Shown here: in pieces, positions 19,516 to 28,601 of the stretch
Numbering within the stretch: position 1 is the stretch's first letter
Layout of the letters: every line of letters starts with the position of its first letter
From: Paenalicyclobacillus macrosporangiidus
Lineage (GTDB): Bacteria; Bacillota; Bacilli; Alicyclobacillales; Alicyclobacillaceae
Assembly: GCF_900116805.1 (NCBI RefSeq)
Contig: NZ_FPBV01000018.1
Coordinates: 1-64,000, forward strand
Length of the DNA: 64,000 nucleotides
Reading direction: 5' to 3'
Notes under the pieces: generated by a model
What the model was told of the DNA's origin: nothing
The model's database searches: none
What the model saw: only the letters and a program-made list of their open reading frames with translations
Program-made: the position numbers and the translations under genes

Positions 19516-21021
19516 CTACCGTCGCGCCCCGAACGAGGAATTTCCGCGCCCGGGCGCCCCCGCTTTGGCCCGCCGCCACAGCGCGTCCAGGCGATCATCC
19601 GGGAGATCGGCCAGTTTCACCCCATCCGCTGCCGCGATGCGCTCCATCTGGCGGAAACGGGCGGCAAACTTCCGGGTGGCCTGAAGGAGCGCCCGGTCCA
19701 TATCGAGATCGCAACGCCTGGCCAGATTGGCCGCGGCGAACAACAGGTCACCGAACTCCTCCTCCAGCCGATCCCGGTCCCCCCGCACCAACTCCTCGCG
19801 GAGTTCCGCCGCTTCCTCCTCGATTTTGTCGACGATGTCCTCTGCCCGCCGCCAGTCAAACCCGGCCTCGGCCGCCAGGCGCCCCGCCTGGACCGCCACC
19901 TGGGCCGGCGGGCGGGCCCATTTCAGGCGCGCCAAGGCGGACCCATCTTCGTCCTCACCCGCGTGCTCGCGCGCCTTGGCCGTACGCCACATCCGTTCGG
20001 CCTCCGCTTCGTCCTTCGCCGTCCCGTCGCCAAACACGTGGGGATGCCGCCGAATCAGCTTGTCCGCCAGGGCAGCATACACGTCCCGCAATGCGAAGGC
20101 TCCCTCCTCCGCGCCGATCTGCGCGTGGAGCAACACCTGCAGGAGGAGATCCCCGAGCTCGTCCGCGAGCGCGTCCGGATCGTCCTGATCAATCGCATCC
20201 GCCACCTCGTACGCCTCCTCGATGACGTAGCGGCGGAGCGACCGGTGTGTCTGCTCCCGGTCCCAGGGACAGCCCCCCGGCTCCCGCAGACGGCGGACCA
20301 GCCCCGCCAGGTACCACGGGTCTCTCCGCAGCGCCTCGTCCCCTGGCTCGGCCGGCGGGACGTACAGCGTGGTCACGTGGTCCACCCAGTCCACACGGTC
20401 GATCTCGTACAGCGGCATCCGTTCCATCCGCTCCTCACCCGGCACACCTGCGGCGCGCAGCAAGGTCACCGGATGGTCGTCCGGGTAGACCTCCATCAGC
20501 GTCAGCTTGACGTCGGATGCGACGGCGCGCTGAAACACCTGCGCGATGAGGGTGTGGCATCGGGGCTGCAGTTGGTCGGACCGCAGGACGGTGGCATCCA
20601 GCATCAGGAGGCCGTCAATCGGATCGACACCAAGTGCGCTCAACACCCCGTCGAGGAAACTCTGGCCCGGCCCCAGGACCACCTCGACCCCTTCCCCAGG
20701 TGCGGCCGCCAACAGATTGCGGACCGACTGTTCCGCCACGCCGGGGTGTCCGGGCACCGCGTACACCAGCCCGCCCGCGCGCTTCGCTTCGTCCAGCAGC
20801 GTGCGCGCGATGCGCGCGTACACCTGCGCAAACGTCTCTCCTTGCTCGTAATGGTCGTCCAGCGCCCGGAACTTCAGGCCTCTCCGGCGCAGCTCCGGAA
20901 CGACAGGATGCATTGCCGTGCGCAAAAACACCGGCAAGCCGGCGCCGAGCAGTTCCAGGCTGCCGACCGGAACCCCCGCCCAGCTTCCCGGGCCGAGGCC
21001 TATGACGTGGATCTTCGGCAT
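19516..21021 (-). CDS. mazG: Nucleoside triphosphate pyrophosphohydrolase MazG with methylase-like domain
   Basis: YabN-type fusion of 501 residues. The N-terminal ~220 residues are a tetrapyrrole/SAM methylase-like domain, opening with IHVIGLGPGSWAG. The C-terminal part is a MazG NTP pyrophosphohydrolase with the metal-binding EExxE in VIEEAYEVADAID and a second MazG-like repeat (KIEEEAAELREEL). It removes aberrant NTPs. It lies between spoVB and hup as in relatives. The role of the methylase-like half is unknown. Confidence 0.94.
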   Translation of the reverse strand: MPKIHVIGLGPGSWAGVPVGSLELLGAGLPVFLRTAMHPVVPELRRRGLKFRALDDHYEQGETFAQVYARIARTLLDEAKRAGGLVYAVPGHPGVAEQSVRNLLAAAPGEGVEVVLGPGQSFLDGVLSALGVDPIDGLLMLDATVLRSDQLQPRCHTLIAQVFQRAVASDVKLTLMEVYPDDHPVTLLRAAGVPGEERMERMPLYEIDRVDWVDHVTTLYVPPAEPGDEALRRDPWYLAGLVRRLREPGGCPWDREQTHRSLRRYVIEEAYEVADAIDQDDPDALADELGDLLLQVLLHAQIGAEEGAFALRDVYAALADKLIRRHPHVFGDGTAKDEAEAERMWRTAKAREHAGEDEDGSALARLKWARPPAQVAVQAGRLAAEAGFDWRRAEDIVDKIEEEAAELREELVRGDRDRLEEEFGDLLFAAANLARRCDLDMDRALLQATRKFAARFRQMERIAAADGVKLADLPDDRLDALWRRAKAGAPGRGNSSFGARR

Positions 21022-21045
21022 GGAAGCCCTCCTCGCGCAGCGTCC

Positions 21046-22656
21046 TTAAGTGCGCAACAACCCGAGCTTGGAACACCAGGCGGCCAAGCGCGGCCCGACC
21101 TTGGGCACCGCCTCCAGTTCAGCGCGGGACAGGGCGCCGCAGGCCGCCAAAGCCAGGAAGTAGATCAACCCCCCGCCCAGCACCATCGCCGCGGCGGCCA
21201 CGGCCACCCATTCCCGCGGTTGCGACAGCCCGCCCCACATCATCCACTGGCGGCTCATGGCGAAAACGAACCCGCCCATGACGAAGGTGGCCAGTCCCGG
21301 GCGCACCGCCCAGTTCAACCAGTCGATTCGCACGCCGAGATACCGCCGGACGGCCCACAGGTTCAACAGGGTGGCCACGGCGTAGCCGAGCACCGTCGCC
21401 AGCGCCGCCCCGCGGATGCCTGAGCCGGCGACCCAGGCCAGGTTCCCCGCCACCTTGCAGGCGGATCCGGCGAGCAGGTGAAGGACCGGGAGGTACACCC
21501 ATCCCGCGCCCTGCAAGACGGCGGCCAACGTGGTCTGAAGGCTGGCGAACACGGTGGCGAACGCCATCACCTGAATGACGTCGCTGCCCGCCGTGTCCTT
21601 GAACAGGGCCAGGTCCACAGGGCGGGCCAGGAGCGCCAAGCCCACCGCCGCCGGCAGCGACAGGAGTAAGGTGAGCCGGACGGCCTGGTCAACCCGGTCC
21701 TCCATCAACCGGCGGAAACCGAGCGTGAACGCCTCGGACACCGCCGGCATCACCGCAATGCCAATGCTGGATGCGAGCGTCGTCGGCAGCATCATCAGCT
21801 TGAACGCCCGGCCGGTGAGCAGGCCAAACTCCGCCGTCGCCGTGGCCTGGGGTTCTCCGGATTGCTTCAGCAAATTGACCACCGTCACCACGTCGACGTT
21901 GTTCATCAGCGGCACCACGAGCGCGCCGAGGCTGATGGGCAACGCGTAGTACAGCAGACGGCGGGCCGCCCCCGGGCGCGCTCCCGCCCGCCGGAGGCGA
22001 TGATCGGCGCCCGTCTCGGGATGCCGTGTCACCCAATAATAACCGAGCAGCAGCAATCCGGCAAAGGCGCCGGTGACCGCGCCGAATGCCGCCCCGGCGG
22101 CCGCGGCCGCTTCGCCGTATCCCTGCCGCATCAGCCAGACCGCCATGACCAGGATGGTCGCGACGCGTACGAACTGTTCCACCACCTGGGACACGGCTGT
22201 CGGATACATCCATTGAAATCCTTGAAAATATCCCCGGAGCGCGCTCATCACGGGAACCAGCAAGAGCGCCGGAGCAATCGCCCGGATGGCCCAGGCGGCC
22301 CGCGCGTCCCCCGCGACCTTGGCCCACAGGTCGGCACCCAAAAAGAGGATGGCGAACGTCACCACCCCCGCCCCGGTCAGCATCCATCCGGCGACCCGGA
22401 GCGTGTGGCGGACCTCCGCATCCTCGCCGCGGGCCAATTGTTCGGAGACCAATTTGGAGACGGCGACCGGAAACCCGGCAGTGGCGATGGCGAGCAGGGT
22501 GGCATAGATGGGGTAGGCCATCTGGAACAACCCCATCCCGCTGTCCCCGATCACGTTCTGCAGCACAATGGTGTAGACAGAACCGAGCAGTTTGGCCACC
22601 ATCGCCGCCCCGGCCAACAGCATGGCGCCGTGGACGAACCCTCGCTGCGGCGGCAC
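21046..22656 (-). CDS. spoVB: SpoVB-type polysaccharide/lipid II flippase (MOP superfamily)
   Basis: A 536-residue integral membrane protein with about 14 hydrophobic segments, of the SpoVB/MurJ family that moves lipid-linked precursors across the membrane; SpoVB is needed for spore cortex synthesis. Positionally it is YabM, between mazG and spoVT. Family signatures include GMGLFQMAYPIYATLLAIATAG near residue 38 and MSALRGYFQGFQWMYPTA. A weak sigma-E-like promoter lies upstream. A second member of the family is at 57.3 kb, so which one serves sporulation is inferred from context. Confidence 0.88.
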   Translation of the reverse strand: MPPQRGFVHGAMLLAGAAMVAKLLGSVYTIVLQNVIGDSGMGLFQMAYPIYATLLAIATAGFPVAVSKLVSEQLARGEDAEVRHTLRVAGWMLTGAGVVTFAILFLGADLWAKVAGDARAAWAIRAIAPALLLVPVMSALRGYFQGFQWMYPTAVSQVVEQFVRVATILVMAVWLMRQGYGEAAAAAGAAFGAVTGAFAGLLLLGYYWVTRHPETGADHRLRRAGARPGAARRLLYYALPISLGALVVPLMNNVDVVTVVNLLKQSGEPQATATAEFGLLTGRAFKLMMLPTTLASSIGIAVMPAVSEAFTLGFRRLMEDRVDQAVRLTLLLSLPAAVGLALLARPVDLALFKDTAGSDVIQVMAFATVFASLQTTLAAVLQGAGWVYLPVLHLLAGSACKVAGNLAWVAGSGIRGAALATVLGYAVATLLNLWAVRRYLGVRIDWLNWAVRPGLATFVMGGFVFAMSRQWMMWGGLSQPREWVAVAAAAMVLGGGLIYFLALAACGALSRAELEAVPKVGPRLAAWCSKLGLLRT

Positions 22657-22690
22657 GCCGAATCCCCCCTCGTGTCCAGCGTATCGCTAA

Positions 22691-22719
22691 TCTATATGGA
22701 CAGCCAGGGGAGGATAGTC
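22691..22719 (-). promoter_or_regulatory. Possible sigma-E promoter of spoVB
   Basis: The minus strand has GACTATC (22713-22719), a 14-bp spacer and CATATAGA (22691-22698). The -10 matches five of eight consensus positions. The layout resembles the yabP promoter. It is tentative. Confidence 0.35.
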
Positions 22720-22726
22720 CAGCGCC

Positions 22727-22757
22727 AAACAGAAAGGCCCGCTGGTCACAGCGGGCC
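22727..22757 (-). terminator. Rho-independent terminator after spoVT
   Basis: The minus strand has the stem GGCCCGCTG/CAGCGGGCC with a 4-nt loop, followed by TTTCTGTTT. It begins about 18 bp after the spoVT stop. Confidence 0.85.
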
Positions 22758-22774
22758 GCTTGCTCCGGAAGAAC

Positions 22775-23317
22775 TCACTGCTCCATTTGTTTTCCCAGGA
22801 AACCCGCCGCCGTCTCGCACAACTTCTTCTCCAGCTCGCCCATCTTCACGCCTTCTTCCCGGGACAGGAGGATGACCGCGCCGATGGGATCCCCCGCGGC
22901 GATGATGGGCGCGATCACGCGGGAGGTGAATCGTTCGCTCCGCTCGCGCACCACCGTGTACTCACCCGCCTGCGCATTGACGATGGTCTTGCGATCTTCC
23001 ATCGCCTGCTCGACGTCGTCGCTGATGGGCTTGTCCAAAAAGTCCTTCTTGGGGGCGCCAGACACGGCAATGATGACGTCCCTGTCGGTAATGAGTGCGA
23101 TATGGCCCGTCGAGTCCGCCAGGGATTCCGCATACTCTTTCGCGAAATCACCGAGTTCTCCGATCGGCGAGTATTTCTTCAGGATGACTTCTCCATCGCG
23201 ATCGACAAAGATTTCTAAGGGATCTCCTTCCCGAATGCGCAGCGTCCGTCGAATTTCTTTCGGAATCACAACCCGGCCGAGGTCATCAATCCTCCGTACG
23301 ATGCCTGTTGCCTTCAA
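22775..23317 (-). CDS. spoVT: Stage V sporulation regulator SpoVT
   Basis: Forespore transcription factor modulating sigma-G genes. The 180-residue product (B. subtilis 178) has an AbrB-type swapped-hairpin DNA-binding domain in residues 1-50, seen as KATGIVRRIDDLGRVVIPKE, and a C-terminal GAF-like domain. The start is TTG: the reading frame upstream does not fit the family, and GGTGGGG lies about 8 bases before the TTG. A sigma-G promoter lies 135 bp upstream. Confidence 0.95.
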   Translation of the reverse strand: MKATGIVRRIDDLGRVVIPKEIRRTLRIREGDPLEIFVDRDGEVILKKYSPIGELGDFAKEYAESLADSTGHIALITDRDVIIAVSGAPKKDFLDKPISDDVEQAMEDRKTIVNAQAGEYTVVRERSERFTSRVIAPIIAAGDPIGAVILLSREEGVKMGELEKKLCETAAGFLGKQMEQ

Positions 23318-23452
23318 ATGTTGATCCCCACCTTTTTTATCCTGAAGTTGCAAAACCCTTCTCGCTCGCTCACCTCTGCACCGTGACTTCCCGCACAGAC
23401 CTGGTACATGCCAGTTTGTGTCTGACGCCTCTGCGGATTCCTGACGTGCACT

Positions 23453-23482
23453 TATTATGTTGCGGCTTCCATCCCCGTATGC
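23453..23482 (-). promoter_or_regulatory. Sigma-G promoter of spoVT
   Basis: The minus strand has GCATA (23478-23482), an 18-bp spacer and CATAATA (23453-23459), an exact match to the sigma-G pattern GHATR-N18-CATNHTA. spoVT is a sigma-G gene in B. subtilis. Confidence 0.75.
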
Positions 23483-23530
23483 ACCCCACGCCAAGGGCGG
23501 GCGTTACCGGCCAGGCGCAGCCGTGGGCGA

Positions 23531-24535
23531 TCACAGGTCCCCTTCCGCCACCTTCAGCTGGATGTGCGCGGCTTTTTGGGCGTCCGCGTAAATCGCCTTC
23601 TCCTTGTCGTTCTGCGCCTGCGTCAGCAGCGTCTGCTTGATCTCATCCTTGGCTTGGTCGAATGGGATCTGGGTGCGCTTGTCCACGCGGATGATATGGT
23701 AACCGTACTGGGTGTGCACCGGATCGCTGATCTGGCCGATGGGCAGCGTCTTGACCGCCTTGGCAAAATCGGCATCAAACGAGGATACCGGCTGATCCGC
23801 GTACTGACCGTGATTGTCCTTCACGGCAGGGTCCGTGGAGTACTGATCGGCCAGCTTCTCGAAGTCAGCGCCCTGTTTCAACTTGGCCTCAATCTGTTTG
23901 GCCTGGTCCAGGGAGGAGACCAGGATGTGATGCACCGTCACCTGCAGATAATCGTCCTTGTGCTGATTGTAATACGTCTCGGCCTGTTGATCCGTGACCT
24001 GAAGGTCCTTGGTCTGGTCGAGCAGGTATTGCTGCAGGTATTGGCTTTTGAGCGCCAGCCTGGCCAAGTCGTCTTCGCTGACCCCGAGCGACTGCATCTT
24101 TTGCTTCACTTCGTCTGCGCTCTTGTACTGGGAGCCGACCAGCTCCTGAATCGCCTGATCCGCCAACTGGCGGGCCTGGGCGGGATCCGTCTTCACGCCG
24201 GTGAGCTGTTGGGCTTTGCCATACAAGTATTTATACCAGACCACATAGTAGGTGAGAAAATCTTTCTTGCTCTCCTGCTGTTGCAGCCCGGGCAGGACGA
24301 CCTGCAGGTTGTACTGGCGGTCCAGCTCGTCCTTGCGCACCTCGCCGCCGGTATAGGTGGCGACCACGGGGCCGGTGTAGGCGGGTTCAGGCGGGATGGG
24401 CGCCGCGGCGGTGGCATTCTGCGTCCCCGTCGCATTGCCGGTCTGGTTGGCGGCCTTTCCCGGGCCGCCGCAACCGGCCACGAGCGCCACTCCGAGCAGG
24501 CATGCCACCAGCGCGTGCATTCGCTTATTTTGCAA
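23531..24535 (-). CDS. PpiC-type peptidyl-prolyl isomerase lipoprotein (PrsA/SurA-like)
   Basis: Extracytoplasmic foldase lipoprotein of about 334 residues. The signal is visible as basic QNKRMH, a hydrophobic core and the lipobox LVAGC, so it should be anchored by the lipidated Cys. An Asn/Thr/Ala-rich linker, a SurA-like N-terminal helical part and a PpiC rotamase domain follow (about 205-300, with VHHILVSS, FEKLADQYS and YGYHIIRVD). A TTG start at 24535 follows GGGAGG and overlaps the mfd end by 11 bp; the ATG at 24520 is the alternative. It is coupled to mfd. Confidence 0.9.
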   Translation of the reverse strand: MQNKRMHALVACLLGVALVAGCGGPGKAANQTGNATGTQNATAAAPIPPEPAYTGPVVATYTGGEVRKDELDRQYNLQVVLPGLQQQESKKDFLTYYVVWYKYLYGKAQQLTGVKTDPAQARQLADQAIQELVGSQYKSADEVKQKMQSLGVSEDDLARLALKSQYLQQYLLDQTKDLQVTDQQAETYYNQHKDDYLQVTVHHILVSSLDQAKQIEAKLKQGADFEKLADQYSTDPAVKDNHGQYADQPVSSFDADFAKAVKTLPIGQISDPVHTQYGYHIIRVDKRTQIPFDQAKDEIKQTLLTQAQNDKEKAIYADAQKAAHIQLKVAEGDL

Positions 24536-27500
24536 ATTCCTCGACCTCCCTGGCAGATTTGAACACATCCGCGAACGACTCCAGAAAGTTCAACAGCCGC
24601 TTGCAAAGCTCGCGATCCGATACCCCTTTGCTGCGGAACACCACCTGAAGGGAGCCGTTCGGGCGCTTCAGGTACTGGCCGGCATGCTGCTTGGCGAGGC
24701 TGAACAGACGGCCGTGATCGACCGCGGCCGTCATCTCGGGCCGCAGGCGGACCGCCACCTCTCCCCCTTGCGCGGCGATGGCCTCGACGCCGAAGCGGGC
24801 CGCGTAGCTCTTCATGCGCGTGACATCGAGCAGATTCATCACCGGCTCCGGCAGATCGCCGTAGCGGTCGATGAGCTCCTCCTCCAGTTCCTCGGCGGCC
24901 TCCGTGCTGCGCACGTACTTGAATTTCTTGTACATGGCGATCTTCTGGGCGGGATCCGAGATGTAGGTGTCCGGGATGTACGCCTCGATGCCGAGGTCGA
25001 TGACCGGCTCGGGGACCTCCTGTTCCTGTTCGCCCCGGATCTCCTTGACCGCCTTGGCGAGCATGTCGTTGTACAGGTCGAAACCGACCGAATTGATGAA
25101 GCCGTGCTGTTCGGCACCGAGCAGATTTCCGGCGCCGCGGATGGCGAGATCGCGCATCGCAATCTTGAAGCCGCTGCCGAGTTCCGTGAACTCCTTGATG
25201 GCCTGCAGCCGCTTTTCCGCCACCTCCGTCAGCACCTTGTCGCGCTGATACGTGAAGTACGCGTAGGCGATGCGGTTGGAGCGGCCCACGCGGCCGCGCA
25301 GTTGGTACAGCTGCGCCAACCCCAAACGGTCGGCGTCATAGACAATCAGCGTGTTCACATTGGGAATGTCGAGCCCGGTCTCGATGATGGTGGTGGTGAC
25401 GAGTACGTCGATCTCCCCTTCCAGGAAATCGAGCATCACCCGTTCCAACTGGTCCTCCGCCATCTGACCGTGCGCCACCGCGATGCGCGCGTCCGGGACG
25501 AGGCGCTGAACGCGTTCCGCCATGGCGTGGATGTTCTGCACCTGATTGTACACGAAATACACCTGGCCGCCGCGGTTGAGCTCGCGCTCTATGGCCTCGC
25601 GGACGAGGTCCTCGTGAAACTCCACCACGTACGTCTGTACCGGGAAGCGATTCTCGGGCGGCGTTTCGATGACGGACAGGTCGCGCACGCCGAGCAAGGA
25701 CATGTGCAGCGTGCGCGGGATGGGCGTGGCGGTCAGGGTCAGGCAGTCGACGTTGGTCTTCAGTTGTTTGAGCCGCTCCTTGTGCGTGACGCCGAAGCGC
25801 TGCTCCTCGTCGACAATGAGCAGCCCCAGGTCCTTGAATTGCACCGATTTTTGCAACAACCGGTGCGTGCCGATGACGATGTCGATACTGCCGTCCTTAA
25901 GCCCCTTGATGACCGCGCTGGCCTCCGACTTCGTCCGAAACCGGCTCAGCACCTCGATGGTCACCGGAAACCCGGCGAATCGCTCCTTGAACGTCTCATA
26001 GTGCTGATGCGCCAGAATGGTGGTCGGCACCAACACCGCCACCTGCTTGCCGTCCATCACCGCCTTGAAGGCGGCCCGGATGGCCACCTCGGTCTTGCCG
26101 TAGCCGACATCGCCGCACAACAACCGGTCCATGGGCGTCGGCTTTTCCATGTCCCGCTTGATCTCCTCGATGGCGCGCAGCTGGTCCGGGGTCTCCTCGT
26201 ACGGGAACATGGCTTCAAAGTCCTTCTGCCACGGCGTATCCGGAGAGAAGGCGTGGCCGCGCGAGGCCTGCCGCGCGGCGTACAATTTGACCAGGTCCTC
26301 GGCGATGTCCCGGACCGACCGGGACACCTTCTGCTTGACGCGGTTCCACTCGCCGCCGCCCAGGTGGTACAGCTTCGGCTCCTTGTCCTCGGCGCCGATG
26401 TACCGCTGCACCTGATCAATCTGGTCCACCGGGACGTACAGGCTGTCGTTGCCGGCGTACTGCAGGTGCAGATAGTCCTGGTGGCGGCCGTCGATCTCGA
26501 GCGTGCGGATGCCGAGGTACTTCCCGATGCCGTGGTTGACGTGCACCACGTAATCGCCGACGTGCAGCTCCTGATAGCTGCGGATGCGCTCCGCGTCGGT
26601 CATCTCCCGGCGGACCCGGCGCGCTTTCTTGCGGGACGGGAACACCTCCGTCTCGACGATGATCGCCAGCCGCTGCATCGGCAGCTCAAACCCGGAGGAG
26701 AGGCTCGCGACGAGGATCTGCGGCGTGCGCGACGGCGTGAAGGCGGTGGCGCGCACCGCCTCGATGCGGTAATCGGCCAGCACCCGCTCCAACCGGTCGG
26801 CCCGCTCCTCGGTCGCAGCCGTCAGCACCACGTGCGTCCCGCTGCGCTGCCAGCGCTGCACCTCGCTTTTCAGCACGTTCATCTGGCCGTGGAACTGCTG
26901 CATGGGCTTGGCCGCCACATTCCACACGAACCGGTGGCGATGCCCGCCGCTGCGGGCGAACATGGAGAACTCCACCCCGGCCATGCCGCGGTGTTCCCAC
27001 ACCAACTGGTACTGCGGCGGACGCTGCGTCCCCGACAACAACTCGCCCCGCAACAACCCGTTGGAGAGCCATTCCTGGAATTCCCGTTCCAACCCCTTCT
27101 GGCGCTCCTGCAGGCGTGTCGGCTCGTCCAGACAGGCCAACGTCCCGAACGGAAGGTAGTCAAACAGGGTGTGCACGGCCCCCGGGAACAGGGCGTCGTA
27201 GCGCAGCAGACCGGCGAAGGGTTGCCCTTCGGCGAGCCTCCGGATGTCCTCCCCGACGACCGTCTGCAGCCGCTCCCGGACCTCGAGGTCCGTGGCGAGG
27301 CGCACGCGTTCCTCAAGCGCCTTCTGCAGGCGCTCGGAAGCCTCCTGCATGCGGGCGGCGGGCACGAGGAAATCGAGCACCGGCCCAATCACGGCCTGCT
27401 CGAGATTGGCCTGGGAGCGCTGGGTATCGGGATCGAACCGGCGGATGGAATCCACCTCGTCGTCAAACAGTTCGATGCGCACCGGCATCTCTTCGGTGAG

Positions 27501-28070
27501 CGGAAACACGTCCAAGATGCCGCCGCGCACGGCGAACTGCCCCTTCGTCTCCACCATGTCGACCCGCTCGTATCCGCTCTGGACCAGGTTCCGCTGCACT
27601 TGCTCCAGGTCCGCCACATCGCCGGGCTTGACGACCCACTGCAGACTGCGCAGGACATCCCGCGTCATCACGGGCTGAACGGCCGATTGGATGGTCGCCA
27701 CCACCACGGCCGGGCGGCCCTGCGCCAGGTGCTGCAGCACGTGCATCCGGTCCGCCACCGCTTCCCGGCTGTAGGCCAGCGCGTCGACGAGCGACCACTC
27801 CCGTTCCGGGAACAGGAAGACCGCTTCGCCGGGCAGGAACTCCCGCAAGTCATCGGCAATCTGCCCCGCCTGGGACTGGCTGTGCGTGACAATCACGGTG
27901 GAAGCGCCGGGATTGCCCTCCTTGCGCAGGGTGTGCAAGGCAGCGTAGTACAGATGCCGCGCGCTGCCGCTGGTCCCCGTGACCAAACCGTCCAATCCGG
28001 TCGGTGTCAGGCTCGTGAACGTCCGGCGGAACTCGGCGTCGGCGGCGATGTAGCGAACCAGATCAATCAC
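24525..28070 (-). CDS. mfd: Transcription-repair coupling factor Mfd
   Basis: Displaces RNA polymerase stalled at DNA lesions and recruits UvrA. The product from the GTG at 28070 is 1181 residues (B. subtilis 1177). An N-terminal UvrB-like region is followed by the polymerase-interacting CarD-like domain (about residue 480, GDYVVHVNHGIGKYLG). The RecG-like translocase has Walker A GDVGYGKTE and the motif VDEEQRFG, and a C-terminal TRCF domain ends the protein. AGGAGGGG lies just before the GTG. The following foldase gene overlaps it. Confidence 0.97.
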   Translation of the reverse strand: MIDLVRYIAADAEFRRTFTSLTPTGLDGLVTGTSGSARHLYYAALHTLRKEGNPGASTVIVTHSQSQAGQIADDLREFLPGEAVFLFPEREWSLVDALAYSREAVADRMHVLQHLAQGRPAVVVATIQSAVQPVMTRDVLRSLQWVVKPGDVADLEQVQRNLVQSGYERVDMVETKGQFAVRGGILDVFPLTEEMPVRIELFDDEVDSIRRFDPDTQRSQANLEQAVIGPVLDFLVPAARMQEASERLQKALEERVRLATDLEVRERLQTVVGEDIRRLAEGQPFAGLLRYDALFPGAVHTLFDYLPFGTLACLDEPTRLQERQKGLEREFQEWLSNGLLRGELLSGTQRPPQYQLVWEHRGMAGVEFSMFARSGGHRHRFVWNVAAKPMQQFHGQMNVLKSEVQRWQRSGTHVVLTAATEERADRLERVLADYRIEAVRATAFTPSRTPQILVASLSSGFELPMQRLAIIVETEVFPSRKKARRVRREMTDAERIRSYQELHVGDYVVHVNHGIGKYLGIRTLEIDGRHQDYLHLQYAGNDSLYVPVDQIDQVQRYIGAEDKEPKLYHLGGGEWNRVKQKVSRSVRDIAEDLVKLYAARQASRGHAFSPDTPWQKDFEAMFPYEETPDQLRAIEEIKRDMEKPTPMDRLLCGDVGYGKTEVAIRAAFKAVMDGKQVAVLVPTTILAHQHYETFKERFAGFPVTIEVLSRFRTKSEASAVIKGLKDGSIDIVIGTHRLLQKSVQFKDLGLLIVDEEQRFGVTHKERLKQLKTNVDCLTLTATPIPRTLHMSLLGVRDLSVIETPPENRFPVQTYVVEFHEDLVREAIERELNRGGQVYFVYNQVQNIHAMAERVQRLVPDARIAVAHGQMAEDQLERVMLDFLEGEIDVLVTTTIIETGLDIPNVNTLIVYDADRLGLAQLYQLRGRVGRSNRIAYAYFTYQRDKVLTEVAEKRLQAIKEFTELGSGFKIAMRDLAIRGAGNLLGAEQHGFINSVGFDLYNDMLAKAVKEIRGEQEQEVPEPVIDLGIEAYIPDTYISDPAQKIAMYKKFKYVRSTEAAEELEEELIDRYGDLPEPVMNLLDVTRMKSYAARFGVEAIAAQGGEVAVRLRPEMTAAVDHGRLFSLAKQHAGQYLKRPNGSLQVVFRSKGVSDRELCKRLLNFLESFADVFKSAREVEEFAK

Positions 28071-28106
28071 GTTACCCCTCCTCGCAGCCCAACACCCCGG
28101 ACAATC

Positions 28107-28140
28107 TGAAAATCGCCTTAGCACATCTGCCAAGGCGATT
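28107..28140 (-). terminator. Probable terminator after fin
   Basis: The minus strand has the stem AATCGCCTT/AAGGCGATT with a 12-nt loop, followed by TTTTC. It lies about 32 bp after the fin stop and 37 bp before the mfd start, keeping the sporulation gene apart from mfd. The loop is large and the U-tract short. Confidence 0.6.
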
Positions 28141-28172
28141 GACAGCGTCCATGACCATTGGCTGGCATCGAC

Positions 28173-28418
28173 CTACTGGAGCAGCTTGCCCTCTACCAAC
28201 AACTCTGGGTTTCGTTCTATCGCACTCTGGCAATAATCGCAAACCGTCTGTACCGACAGAACCCCATTGTTTTTATCATACGCCACCCACTCGGAATGTT
28301 CCACGGGTGACAGGGTGTGCAAGCCACAGAACCACTCCGCTTGCTCCAGCGTCCACTCCGGGCGGTTCACCTGCCCAATCAGATGCTTGCAGTGACCGCA
28401 CCAATACTCGATGCGCAC
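28173..28418 (-). CDS. fin: Anti-sigma-F factor Fin
   Basis: Fin (YabK) binds sigma-F and helps the switch to sigma-G in the forespore. The 81-residue product (B. subtilis 76) keeps two zinc-type Cys pairs, WCGHC near the start (Cys7, Cys10) and VCDYC near residue 62, and the family ending AIERNPELL. The GTG at 28418 is six bases after GGAGGG; an ATG at 28424 directly abuts that site and is less likely. A sigma-F/G promoter precedes it. It lies between pth and mfd as in B. subtilis. Confidence 0.88.
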   Translation of the reverse strand: MRIEYWCGHCKHLIGQVNRPEWTLEQAEWFCGLHTLSPVEHSEWVAYDKNNGVLSVQTVCDYCQSAIERNPELLVEGKLLQ

Positions 28419-28478
28419 GCCCATCCCTCCGCTTCTGCGCCCCGTGCCGCCGGTGAACAGCCGGCCGGTTCGCACTAC

Positions 28479-28508
28479 TAGTATGGAAGCGGGGGAGGAA
28501 AGCCATAC
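28479..28508 (-). promoter_or_regulatory. Sigma-F/sigma-G promoter of fin
   Basis: The minus strand has GTATG (28504-28508), an 18-bp spacer and CATACTA (28479-28485), an exact fit to GHATR-N18-CATNHTA. It lies about 60 bp from the fin start and immediately downstream of a palindromic repeat. Confidence 0.7.
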
Positions 28509-28518
28509 GTGCTGAGCG

Positions 28519-28577
28519 ATGGGAGGGTTGGGCTTCGCTTCTGCGCTAAAGCGAGCCGCTTCGCCCAACCCTCCCAT
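28519..28577 (-). repeat. Palindromic repeat, copy A (pth-fin gap)
   Basis: Perfect 15-bp inverted arms (28519-28533 and 28563-28577) enclose a 29-nt loop. Read on the minus strand the loop begins GAAGCGGCTCGC and ends AGAAGCGAA, matching the loop pattern of copies B-G at 38 and 46 kb, whereas the arm sequence is unique. There is no U-tract on either side. Confidence 0.75.
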
Positions 28578-28601
28578 ATCATGCGCATGCCAAGTGCGGG
28601 A

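Noticed and set aside
24396-28109. A 1237-codon open frame on the plus strand opposite mfd
   Set aside because: It is the antisense shadow of mfd. Its protein is rich in Arg, His, Leu and Val and resembles no family, which is typical of antisense frames in GC-rich DNA.
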